This document shows positions 1-11,316 of a stretch of DNA of 64,000 bases, piece after piece. This stretch comes from Astrocystis sublimbata (lineage: Eukaryota; Ascomycota; Sordariomycetes; Xylariales; Xylariaceae), in assembly GCA_022453515.1 (NCBI GenBank), contig JAJNNY010000041.1, forward strand, positions 1-64,000. Direction: 5' to 3'. The number at the start of each line of letters is the position of its first letter. Within the stretch, counting starts at the first letter, position 1. Under the pieces are notes generated by a model. It was not told the origin of the DNA and made no database searches. It was given only the letters and a program-made list of their open reading frames with translations. The position numbers and the translations under genes are program-made.

Positions 1-1136
1 CTGTGGAGACACTAGCTCTTTCTTCGTCTTCTTTCTCTCTTGTGTTTGGGGTGGACGTGGAAGACGTGGAGTGCGTGGGCGAGGCTGTGGGGCCGCTTTC
101 GTCAGGCTGGGATGTTCGTGGTCGTTGTCATCCACACCGATGTAGAGGTTGGCGTCAAGGTCAGGACCGACATCGAGACCATGGTCAGAAGCGTCATAGC
201 CGTCCTCCTCGTCGCTGTGATCGTCGTCGCTTCCATCGTCCTCCTCGTCCTTGCCATCATCCTCGTCATCCTCGTCGACATCGTTTTCTATAGAGGGCAG
301 TACGATTCTAGGTACTGGTACGGCAGAGACAACACCGGCGGTAATGCTGGAAGTAGCTGCAAGAGTAGCAACAATAGCGGCAGGTGCAGTAGCGTCGAAA
401 GCGGAGGGCGCATTCTGTATAGGGAGGCGATATTCCTACATGACCAGAAGTCAGAATTAGTATATTGGTTCTCGGCCTCCCTCGCCGTGAATTGTTCATC
501 GTATTAGCAGACAGGGACGCGTACATGACTAGCAGAGAGCTCAATGACGAGCCTGTGGACGCCAGCCGCTATAATCAACTCTCTCGACGACGACAGGCGC
601 CCGTTGCCTTGGTGGAAATGATGCTCGAAGTCCTTGTCGACGATCTGCCTGATGACCCTGGCTCCGAGTTTGTCGAGGTCATAGATGCCGGGCGAAAGCT
701 GCGCAGTGGCACGCTCTATATGTGGGAAGACCTGGTCTTCTAGGCAACGGCCCAAGGTGGCGGCGACCTCCTCGGGCGATGGCGGTGGCGGCAGCGGCTC
801 CTCCTCAGCCGTGCGCTGTCGTTTTCTAGGCCTGGTCGACCCGTCTCCTCCGGCCAGTCCCTGTACGACCAAAGGTGAAAAGCCATTGTGATTGCGAGTG
901 GACGCGCCGTCGGCTGGTTGGGATCGTGTTGGAGCGGGACGTGTGGTGATGTCTGGCGGGGCCACTGGGGCTGGGACAGCAACTGGAGGGAGGCTCGGGA
1001 GAGGGTAGTCGATGCGCGGCAGGTGTAGGAGCGGGAAGTTGTAGCCAGTACGGTGCTGTGATGTGCTGTCAGCGGAAGAACGTACTACTTCATCTTCAAC
1101 GACGGATGATGTAGCGAGCCTCGAGGAGGTTGCCAT
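1..1136 (-). pseudogene. Partial 5' copy of the WD40 gene in the left palindrome arm
   Basis: This is the mirror copy of the first part of the gene starting at 1524. Its ATG is at 1136, exon 1 runs to 525, the intron is 436-524, and exon 2 runs from 435 off the left edge. It carries one extra base near 335-341 compared with the right arm. With that base the reading frame passes without interruption from the alanine-rich segment into the acidic Asp/Glu-rich segment, so this copy keeps the correct frame while the copy joined to the full gene does not. No WD40 repeats lie within the visible part. If the palindrome is an artefact, this is not a separate locus. Confidence 0.7.
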
Positions 1137-2658
1137 TTTCACATCGTGACTTTTGTTAGTAAGTAGCACGTTAGTGGTAGGTAGGACGCGTTAAGAGTTA
1201 GGTGTAGTGCTAAGCTAAAGGCTTAAGATTTAGTGGGGGGGGGCTTTTAAAAAAATTAATAAAAGCTATTAATAAGCTTAAACTAAAACCTTTAAATCTT
1301 TAAGCTTATATATTATATTTTATAAATGATTTTATAAAAAATATTAAATAATATAAAGCTTAAAGATTTAAAGGTTTTAGTTTAAGCTTATTAATAGCTT
1401 TTATTAATTTTTTAAAAGCCCCCCCACTAAATCTTAAGCCTTTAGCTTAGCACTACACCTAACTCTTAACGCGTCCTACCTACCACTAACGTGCTACTTA
1501 CTAACAAAAGTCACGATGTGAAAATGGCAACCTCCTCGAGGCTCGCTACATCATCCGTCGTTGAAGATGAAGTAGTACGTTCTTCCGCTGACAGCACATC
1601 ACAGCACCGTACTGGCTACAACTTCCCGCTCCTACACCTGCCGCGCATCGACTACCCTCTCCCGAGCCTCCCTCCAGTTGCTGTCCCAGCCCCAGTGGCC
1701 CCGCCAGACATCACCACACGTCCCGCTCCAACACGATCCCAACCAGCCGACGGCGCGTCCACTCGCAATCACAATGGCTTTTCACCTTTGGTCGTACAGG
1801 GACTGGCCGGAGGAGACGGGTCGACCAGGCCTAGAAAACGACAGCGCACGGCTGAGGAGGAGCCGCTGCCGCCACCGCCATCGCCCGAGGAGGTCGCCGC
1901 CACCTTGGGCCGTTGCCTAGAAGACCAGGTCTTCCCACATATAGAGCGTGCCACTGCGCAGCTTTCGCCCGGCATCTATGACCTCGACAAACTCGGAGCC
2001 AGGGTCATCAGGCAGATCGTCGACAAGGACTTCGAGCATCATTTCCACCAAGGCAACGGGCGCCTGTCGTCGTCGAGAGAGTTGATTATAGCGGCTGGCG
2101 TCCACAGGCTCGTCATTGAGCTCTCTGCTAGTCATGTACGCGTCCCTGTCTGCTAATACGATGAACAATTCACGGCGAGGGAGGCCGAGAACCAATATAC
2201 TAATTCTGACTTCTGGTCATGTAGGAATATCGCCTCCCTATACAGAATGCGCCCTCCGCTTTCGACGCTACTGCACCTGCCGCTATTGTTGCTACTCTTG
2301 CAGCTACTTCCAGCATTACCGCGGTGTTGTCTCTGCCGTACCAGTACCTAGAATCGTACTGCCCTCTATAGAAAACGATGTCGACGAGGATGACGAGGAT
2401 GATGGCAAGGACGAGGAGGACGATGGAAGCGACGACGATCACAGCGACGAGGAGGACGGCTATGACGCTTCTGACCATGGTCTCGATGTCGGTCCTGACC
2501 TTGACGCCAACCTCTACATCGGTGTGGATGACAACGACCACGAACATCCCAGCCTGACGAAAGCGGCCCCACAGCCTCGCCCACGCACTCCACGTCTTCC
2601 ACGTCCACCCCAAACACAAGAGAGAAAGAAGACGAAGAAAGAGCTAGTGTCTCCACAG
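1..2658. repeat. 1.33-kb near-perfect inverted repeat (palindrome)
   Basis: Bases 1 to about 1316 are the reverse complement of about 1347 to 2658, with a short AT-rich loop centred near 1330. I found no substitutions between the arms in the stretches compared. The differences seen are short length changes: G9 (1235-1243) against C7 (1419-1425), A7 (1249-1255) against T6 (1408-1413), CCGGCGG (335-341) against CCGCGG (2319-2324), and a probable one-base shift next to the loop. The right arm runs into the rest of a WD40 gene. The left arm is still paired at base 1, so the repeat may continue outside the window. Run-length-only differences suggest a fold-back read or assembly artefact, but a very recent real inverted duplication is possible. 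Confidence 0.95.
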
Positions 2659-5366
2659 CAACTGCGTGCTAGAGCCAAAGCAAACCAGTGGCAATCGGGA
2701 AAACCATACCCTTTAGAAGCTTCCAAGCGGCAATTTCGCTTGTCTGAATTGCTTCAACGTCCTTACAGGCCGGCACTTGAGCGACAACAGATTGCCGCAG
2801 GTGTGGCGAGAGCTCTCTTGCCGTTCAGATCCAGCGACCACCTTCCTGATCAAGTCATTCATGTCGATTTCTGTGAGTCGGAAATCGATTATCTCCAATA
2901 CGTAGCCAGAGCTTTATACGGCAAGCCAGTGATCGAGGGCGCACGATCAAGCACTCGAGACCTCCGCAATGTTCTTAAGAAAGTACCCACCATCAGGCCT
3001 CGACTCGCCGAAATCCATGCCCAGGGATACAACGATTATCGAGCTCCTCCAGTCTCGCTCACCAAACGATCCTCCACCGACATTGCCAACTTCTTGGATG
3101 ATCTGTATAGCAAGCAGCTGAATGAATTTCCAGGCTTCATGTCCTTGTCCTGTGAATATGTCAATTCTATAGCCCAAAGCGAAGCAAAACGAGCTTCTCA
3201 GATACCCGCCCTTCTCTTGTCACGAGAGATAACTGGAAACCGACTGGGAGCCGCAGAACGTATTTCAATTTCCAAACAACGGCCAAGAGCAACAGAGAAG
3301 ATTATCTGGAGCCACAAGTCGAGTGGACGAACTGTGCCGGCGACATTATGACTGTTAGCTGGCTATCCAACACGGACTTCATCTGCGGGACCACAACCCA
3401 TTCCGACTCACACAACCAACAGTATAACAAGCCCGGAAATCTATTGTTGGGCTCGGCGGCCACGAATATACTACGTGCGTATCCCGATCACCGAATCATC
3501 CGCCCCGTCGTGTCTAGTGGCGATAACGCCCTCGAGTCGATGATAGCGAGTCAAGACCCATGGCTTTTCACCTCCGTCGTATCATCCGATTATAGTCCCT
3601 CATGTGGTCTAGCATTTACATCCAGCTTTGACAAGACTGTGAAGGTCTGGAGGCCAGACGGCAATGGATCGATGGTAGCCTATGGAACATGGGCGCACAA
3701 CGGCCACGTGAACTTCGTTGTTGCAGCGAAAAATTCCACGGGTAAGACTTTCATGGATAAGGTAGCCACGGCCGCCGACGTCCCCACAGAGGCAGTGCGA
3801 GTTTACCATCTTGATCAGTCGGATATATCAGCCAGCCCGTACGACTCCTACTCATGTACGAGAGTGCACGATGAAGATTATGTGCCCTCTGACAAGTGGG
3901 CTTACTACCCGGCTGCTATTCGATGGGGCCTTGCACCTAGCGTGCAGCATTGTTTACTTATCGGCTACTCGCCCAGAAGTCCGACTGGCGAAGACCATGA
4001 AATTCCTGAAGACAAGCGTAACACCGGTGAGCTCTGTCTCTGGGATACCATGACCGGAAAGCAACAGAGCATCACTAGTGCCAAAACCCAGAACGTTTTC
4101 GAGGTGGCCTGGCACCCTTCTCGTGCTAGCTTCGCCGCCGCAACGTCGGCATCTAAGGCTCTAGAACGGACCGATCACCTGTGCCGGACGCAGATTCGCA
4201 TCTTCGAATACAACCGCGAATCGTGCATATACAGTGCGATGAAAACGCTTGACTGCGCTGCTATCGACATTAACGAGCTATCAGTCATGCCTAATTGCCA
4301 CCTTTATTCGTACGTGGCAGCGAGTTGTACCGATGGCAACGTTTACGTTTGGGATACAGCGGGGAGTGACCTGCCAATGTGTATCCTTGAGCATGGAGGT
4401 GAGTTTAAGTGGCCTTTGGGGAAAGGACAGCACTAACGAGTCTATAGATCCTGTCGAAGAACTTCTTGGGGAACGAGAAATCGAGGATGTCGGTGTCAAA
4501 TTTACGGCTTGGGCTACCACGGCTGATCGTCTTTATACTGGATCATCCGATGGCGTCGTCAAAGTCTGGAACATACGCCACGGCAAAGGTGTCCTTGTTA
4601 AAGATCTTATCGAAGTCGCCGCCCCATTACCTACGGCGCGTTCTCGCCTGACTTCACCAGATTGGCCATCGGAGATGGAAGCGGGAGAGTCTATCTGCTA
4701 GCATTAGAAGATACCGAAGACGAAGATGCAGCAAACCCAGCTGGCAACTCGGCAGGTTTCTTGAACGTTGAGACAAGCAACGGCAATCAGCGAGCCGTTC
4801 GCCGACCTCGACCGTATCTACCTCATCCCGAAGTGCCACCTCCCGATGCGTCTCCCTCAGGTGGTAACAAGCTTATGGAGGGACAGGAGAGGGCCAGGGC
4901 ATACCTCAATACTGGTCAACTCGTCCGCCATCCAGACCCTACGATAGGGGTTATGCAAGGTCCTATTTATACGTCGACAGGTTTGTTCCGAGCAGAGGCA
5001 CACGTAGAAGAAGACCCAACCAAGCCTTTACAAGCTACTTTTCGAAGCCAACAACAAGACCGCAAACCACCCACTCGTCCAGCGAGCTTTTTCCCTTCGC
5101 GAAGCGGCATAAGCAACGCTACTAGTCCTGATAGTAGCGAGCGCACCCATGAGCTGATAAAGAAACCCGACGACGACGACGACGACGACAACCATTTTCA
5201 CGAGCAGCAACCTGATCTTAAAGATATCCTCGATCCCGGTACTCTCCTAGATCTTCGTAAAGAGAGAGCTGAGCTAGACGATCGCTTGATCGACCTAGAC
5301 TACGAAACTAGCATACTAGATAGTGAAGAAGACGAAGATGATCATGAACGACATGTTGAGAACTAG
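1524..5366 (+). CDS. WD40-repeat protein, candidate Raf1/DIM-9-like factor; reading frame broken
   Basis: ATG at 1524; an upstream in-frame GTG is not a likely start. Exon 1 is 1524-2135, the intron is 2136-2224 (GTACGC to TAG, phase 0), and exon 2 starts at 2225. A second intron is probably 3152-3201 (50 nt), and a clear one is 4399-4447 with a CACTAAC branch site. The product has a low-complexity N-terminus, a basic RPRKRQR patch, a long acidic stretch, a conserved helical region, then WD-type repeats ending in motifs such as VKVWRPDG, CLWDTMTG, VYVWDTAG and VKVWNIRHG, and an acidic tail. Two one-base losses break the frame: near 2319-2324 (the left palindrome arm has the base) and in the C-run 4622-4625. 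The acidic N-terminus plus WD40 layout recalls Raf1/DIM-9 of the H3K9 methyltransferase CUL4 complex, but that name is inference. It may be intact in the organism if these are sequence errors. Confidence 0.75.
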
Positions 5367-6285
5367 GAACAGGAAGCAGGCATGTGAGCAGGCGGTTTTA
5401 TATAGCACAGCCCCGGCCTTATATATATTAAGAGGGTGATGCTTCGTTTTAAACGTCCAGTTACACAAATACCACATGAGATTTCTATGCTTAAAACCAT
5501 GTGCAACAATTTGAGGAGAGTGATAGTATGTTAACAAGTAAGTACAAAGTGAAAAGGAGATTCAAAACGCAAAGCATATGCTTTATTGTTATGGAAATAT
5601 AGTGGTTTAATCTTTGTCAAGACGTCTGGCGCGAGACGCTTCAAGGTTGCTTGCCCTTTCCTTGCACACAGTTATATACGCACACTAGAATCAGTAATGT
5701 ATTATTTTTATGGAAATAATAATGTATCTATTATTTGAAACTTAAAAACTATAGGGCAAGCAAGTGCCTGGGTCACTAGATCAAGTCTAATAATCGTAGC
5801 TGTAGATAGACAAGCAGCACAGGCACATAATGACATAGAATATGTTCGACTAGAAAGTTGAAGTTGTTGAAGTGAATTCGTAGGCCATACTATCTACTAA
5901 TCTGTTCGGCCTCCCGACGAACGAACCATGGAGACGAAACGCATATTCTAGACGCTCCCCTAGGTATGTCCCCGTACAACAACGGGACAGGCTGTGTTAA
6001 CGGACTATGTAACAGTAGCATAGACACCACCCTCACTCCTCCTCAAAAGTACTAGGTAAGAATGGACTTCCACTGTTATTAAGTACACGAAATGTCAGCC
6101 CACCAGGTGACCAATACGCCTCTTCCCTCACCAACGCCGACAAATGCAAGCCCGCAAGAATCCTTGAGGCGAGATGTGCACCAAGTCAACCTATTTCTTC
6201 TTGTTCTCCATTTTTGAAGCTTGTTCTGGTCTGGCATGCCTTGCTTTTCAAAGGCGACAGCCTGTGAACCCTGGCCAGCTCAGTC
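5367..6285. other. Intergenic region between convergent 3' ends
   Basis: AT-rich sequence between the WD40 gene (+) and the Nrd1-like gene (-). It should contain both 3' UTRs. I see no conserved coding frame, repeat or RNA gene. Confidence 0.6.
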
Positions 6286-8830
6286 CTATTGATCCGGGGG
6301 TGGGAAGGAAAATCCAGGTGGAAAGATGGGCATTCCGTTAGCACCGGTTCCGATGCCGAAAGGGAACTGGGCAAATTCGGCGGGCTGACCTTGAGATTGG
6401 TCGTTCGCGGGGCCGTTGTCCTGCTGACTGTCTCTCTTGCCTCGCCAACGTCCGAAGTCGTCGTCGTCCCCGCCGCGACTAGATTTGGGGCCGTGTCTGC
6501 CACCTTTGTCCGTTTGCATGCGTCTGCTAATTGCCTTGGAGGACACGCCAGCTCCAATCTCAATATCGGGCTCCTCTACAACCAGACCGGTCTCTATCGG
6601 TTGGCCACCGCTACCACCAAACTCCGCACTGAGCATCCACTTTCGGTCGGCTTCGGTCAATTTGGAGATAGGGATGACGCTGATGCCAGTCTGGTAATCA
6701 CTGCAGTCTCGCGGGCCGAAACCAACTCCCCAGCGAGTCTGTAAATTGTGAGTTCAAAGTCATCCAAGCAACGGCCGGGAGCATATACTTACTCGGAAGC
6801 TGCCATTCTCCATGGCTTCTTTGGCATGAACAGCGTCCCTTCGGTTGACCATCTTCACGAAGGCATGGCGCTTATCTTTGTTCACGATACAGGTCTGTAC
6901 TTGTCCATGGCGGCCGAAAACTGACCGGAGCTCCGCCTCGGAACATCTGCATTGAAAGAGTAAGCGGCTTGGCCCAAAAGGTTACAGAACGGGTCACTTA
7001 CGTCACACCTCCAACAAAGAGTGTCCTGCTCAACACTGCATGGTTGTTAGCACTGGGGTCGCTTTCAAGCATTTACGTTTACGCGCAGAACACGTACCTT
7101 TGATATGACCTTGCGGCAAAGTCCTGTCTATCTCGACCCATTTTGCACCGGGCCGGGGAGGGCTCGGGCTACGACCGCGACGGCCTGGTGGACTACGTTG
7201 TCGATAATCTGAGCCTCTTCCTCGTCGGTCGCGGTCGCCGCCGGGTGAGTTGGACCCCAACCCACCGTAATCACGCCCCCGTTGGTCCCAGCGGCGTGCT
7301 GGGGAACGAGATCTGGACCGATCATGATATCTAGGGGGCGATCTCACTTGATTGAAGCTACGATCACGTGACTCGTCGGCTCGGAAGCTCTCTTGACCCC
7401 AAGAACTGCCATAGGGCTGTTGGCCAGGTTGAGGTTGTGGCATGAAGGGCTGGTTGTGGTGTGGGGCGGCAGCACCAGGAGCGCCAGTGGCACTATTTTG
7501 TATTCCTGCTATAATTAAAGGTATCTTATCCGCAGACACGCCCTGATCAGCCAACAGCTTGATAAGCATGACTTGCTGCTGAACAGTAGGGTCTACGCCT
7601 CCAATTGCGGCTGCCGGCGGAACACCAGAAGCAACGCCAGGGAATCCGGGAGTTGGGTTACTAGCAGTCACCGGCGCCACGAAGGGCTGGTTCTGTATAG
7701 GAGTCTGGTTTTGTACCTGGTACGGGTACGACATAGCAGGAGCATTTACAGGGGCCGCCACTGGAAACGGAGCCTGGGCCTGCGTCGGAGGATGGCTCTG
7801 TGTCGCTGTCGGTGGTACATTGAACGGGTTGGCCGCGGCAAGAACAGATGCACTTGTCGGCGGAGCTGTGATGTTCTGACGCGCAATATTTGCGAGTGCC
7901 TCCATGATTGCATTTGGGGCCTCAACGCTAGACGGCTTAGGTTCGGTCAAGCCCGTGAGACCGGCACCGGGTGGGGGGGTCCCCACGGGGGTGGTAGACT
8001 CATCTATAAAATGACACCAAGATCAGATATACGGACTGGCGGCAATGTACGGGATACTCTAAGTTTGGAAGGTGTCCACTGGAGATCAAAGACCTACTTT
8101 GAGAAGATGATTGAGCACTAAGCTTCTGCTTGAACGACTCTATCATGGCTGTGTGGAATGTCTGGCCTTTCTCCCAGATATCAACAAGTTTCTTTATTTT
8201 CTCCTACTCACAAAAGTTAGGCAAGGGCATATCTATGGTCATTAACGGCACATATTGCAAGTCCCCGACATCATAGAATCAAACTTCTATGGAGTCCAGG
8301 TGAGCCGGTAACTTGGTTATTAGTCGGTTGGCGATGCCAGCTCGTGGCAATACAATGCATGGGATGTGAGTTTGTGAGTTAGATAGAGCGTACCTTTTGT
8401 TCGCCGGGTGCGTTTTGAATTATGTCATTCATCAAGACTGGAAGCAGCTCCGTCACTCTGTGAACGCCAGCAGCGTAGGTTCCATCTTGCGCAGAACTAT
8501 TGATAGGCTGTCCATGCTGCTTGGCCTGATCGACCCATTTGCGAGTTACGGAATCTACGACATAGAGCACGCCCAGTTTGTGAGTTGCCGGGGCCTTTTT
8601 GAAGTGAGTGTAGATTTTTTGAATGAGTATAGACTCGGACTACAGCAGGAGGGTCGGGTTAGCATCGACCAAAATAGTGCTGTAAGCAGGACATGATGAT
8701 CGCATCTTACCTGGACGTTGTTCACGCAGAGGGCGGTTAGTGTATTAATACGCGATCCGGAGACTCCAGGAGGTTTCAAATTCAGCATGCCATTGAGGCC
8801 AGCCTCTAGTTCTGCTACTGCCGTCGACAT
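6286..8830 (-). CDS. Nrd1/Seb1-like RNA-binding protein with CID and RRM
   Basis: Seven exons: 8830-8711, 8639-8394, 8203-8098, 8003-7098, 7035-7002, 6946-6793 and 6738-6286, giving 672 residues with all phases consistent. Residues 1 to about 155 form a CTD-interacting domain (motifs KAPATHKLGVLYVVDSVTRKW and KLVDIWEKGQTF), which in this family binds phosphorylated RNA polymerase II tails. Next comes a Pro/Gln/Ala-rich stretch, then an SR-like segment (SRSRSPARR), then one RRM from about residue 460 with RNP2 TLFVGGV and RNP1-like KRHAFVKM. The family-typical block TRWGVGFGPRDC and a Pro/Gly-rich tail follow. Nrd1/Seb1 proteins act in nucleus in termination and 3'-end selection of RNA polymerase II transcripts. 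The start at 8830 is the first ATG; a TTG at 8842 in frame is ignored. Confidence 0.93.
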
Positions 8831-11316
8831 GACGTCCTTCAAGCTATTTCCTGACTACTGGCGACGGAACTTATACGCAGCTAGACGAGAGTAGTAGTAT
8901 CGCGATGGCAGGGTAACAGGCCTTGCTCTAGCAATTGTTGGTTATCACCGGGACGAGCAGAAAAGGTCTTCTAGCACGCTGGCGACGACTACAAATGAGA
9001 TGTACGAGGACACTTCGTAGCGAGCGGTTACGGCCTGCAAAGTCAGAGCTATCGGGAAAAGTTGTTTCCGCAAAGGAGACAACGCAAATGCCAGGTGCTT
9101 CGATTTTATAGCCCCACGGTGAATGGCGACTAGACGCAATACCTCGATAGGTGACGCGGGCGGGAAAGCTCAGGACCAGACGGACCACAAAGCTTCAATG
9201 CCGACGGTGATGGACAGATGACAGACTACCGGACCCGCTGGCCAAGCCTAAGCGGAGACTTGCCGCGGGGGGTTCTGCTTATAGAGGCCGCTGGGGAACG
9301 CGACAGGATAGAACGCGATGAGACGGGAGGTAACACGAAGCACTGCCGCACCGGGGTGGGTGATGCGGTGAGTTGAAAAGGTACAGTTGAGGGTGGGAGG
9401 GTGCGGAGCCAACAAGCAGTGCTGTATTGTGCGCTCGTGTCGGACAGGCCAAGTTGCGTCGCGGTGTGTAGGTGGCGCGCTGGATGGATATGGATGAAGA
9501 CGCAAATCGGTGGAATCGATGCCGATTAATGGGAGGCACGTAACAATGGCGATCGTGGACGGACTTGTCGCTCGGGGGCGAGCGTCGCAGCGTAATGATA
9601 GCGGTTGCGTGTTGATGTCGGAAGGAGGTGGATGGCAATGGCGATGGAGAGATGGAGCTGGGTTTGAGGTAGATGGGAGGAGGGAGGAGGGAGGAGGAGG
9701 GATGAGGGGACGGGATGCGCTCAGCTTCTGCTTATGCAGAGAATATCAAGCCCGCGGAGAGTGCAACCTAGCCTCTAGGGAGGTACCTAGGAAGGTAGGA
9801 ATAGTGGTTGGTTGTATGTAGCGACCAATTAAAATCCTTCCCGGTCGAGACTCGGCCTTAGCATGCGGTGGAAGAATTCAAAGACTAGGGGGGTCCCCCC
9901 CACCAGCCACCTAGGCACTTCTAACCTTTGTAATCTCGAGAAAGCTACCTTCGTTACCATATTATAATACAACAAATAAACGTTTTATTAATTACTTAAA
10001 TATAATAACATATAGCTTAATAGTATAGAAAACTACAGATTAATTTTCAGTATTCAAATCTTATAGAATACTTTATAATTATAATTATAATGTTGCAGAG
10101 GATGCGCACCTTAAATGCTTCCACCGCGGGCTTAGGTACCTTCCTTTCCTATCTATATGTATGCCACTGTTCTAGGCAGTGTTCTAGGCAGCAGGTACAC
10201 GTGTATGTGACAGCGAAACCCACTAGCCGACTAGCCCTAGCACCCGTGCTCTCGATGTAGGTACCTAGGTTAGGTACCTACCTAGGTACCCCTTGCGGGA
10301 GCCTCCTTTGCGTCATCAAGGTTTCTTGGCCGACCTACCCAACTGCAGCTGCAAGCATCACCAGTTCGTCCCAGTTCGAGGTACCAAGCTGCTCGGCTCG
10401 CTACGAGTACTACGTACTCCAGTTGCTTAGCTCCAGAACTCACTTGGCATTCGTGACGTTCCATTTATCCAGAAAGGTTAATTGAGGTTCGGGTAAAGGA
10501 CTATTTACGCAACATACTAGGTACCGTCGTGATAGACAATCATTTCTATTGGTTCAGGCGGCGCTGAACTGCTCCCTCCCCCCTTCACCCCGGAGAACAT
10601 CAGGAAGGGAAGATTGTATCTCCATATGTGTAGCGAGCAGAGCTTCAGTTTTGTGTGTTGTGATAGTTCAAGCTCAGGCTCAAGAGCCAAAGCAGCAGCA
10701 GCAGCACCGCAGCTTTGACGTCAACAATGGACCAACAAGTTACAACCGAGAAGCTCGGCCTTAGAAAAATGTACCGAATCAGGCGATGGCATGAAACTTT
10801 GGCGCCGGTGCTTGGGTACAGGTGGGCGGTCTTATAGCCATGGTGTCTATGGGTTATAACGTTTGCAAGAGGAGCTGCAGGCCGAATCCAGGCCCCCAGG
10901 GTGGCATCCTCCAGCCCGAACGAGGCGTCGCATTCCTATTGGCCCGTTGACCGACTGCGTTCCACGGCCGGCCATGGCACACGCATGGATGGGTTCCCCC
11001 ATCTCGCCCATCCGCGCCGACAGGTCACAGTGCGCGAGACCGTATGTGCGTCGAATGCACACCTTGCCCAGCTGCACCCATACCGGCACCCTATACGGTA
11101 CAACCCACTCCACCGCCGAGTACCTACCTAGTCGTATCCTACCGCGGGCCTAAAGTAATACCACCTTTGCTAGATCATCCGTGAGCTATTTCCACCATAT
11201 CTTTTTTTCCCTCCCTCTCACCCTGTGTTCCTCGTGAGCCTCATCTGCCAATCATTCCCCCGCAGTCTTGTTAGATCCTCCAGCCTTGCATCTGATCTCC
11301 CTGCAACTTTCACACA
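8831..11316. other. Divergent promoter region, Nrd1-like gene and citrate synthase
   Basis: About 2.5 kb without a recognisable gene. It holds the MITE-like element 9856-10136, a run of the CCTAGGTA-type palindromic motif at about 10255-10292, a short CAG/AGC tract near 10691-10706, and a pyrimidine-rich stretch at about 11200-11300 that is probably the citrate synthase leader. Confidence 0.55.
9856..10136. mobile_element. MITE-like element with terminal inverted repeats
   Basis: The 19-base ends at 9856-9874 and 10118-10136 are inverted copies matching at 16 of 19 positions, sharing the block GCGGTGGAAG. The interior (about 9955-10095) is strongly AT-rich, unlike its flanks, and has no coding frame. 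The 281-bp size fits a non-autonomous DNA transposon relic. I cannot identify a transposase family or a clear target-site duplication. Confidence 0.5.

Noticed and set aside
1200..1450. Bidirectional promoter for two divergent genes
   Set aside because: The symmetry is explained by the palindrome, which may be an artefact, so there is no independent evidence for divergent genes.
504..2156. Two identical 221-residue frames in opposite orientation as two separate genes
   Set aside because: They are the same exon 1 seen in both arms of the palindrome, not independent genes.
3152..3201. Frame change in the WD40 gene as another sequence error
   Set aside because: A 50-nt intron with GTGAAT donor and CTCAG acceptor has the right length to restore phase, so an error is not needed, although the branch site is weak.
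8204..8393. The 190-nt intron of the Nrd1-like gene as a fourth introner-like copy
   Set aside because: It lacks the shared CATAAATTACCCTAA and GGCAATTACTGAC blocks.
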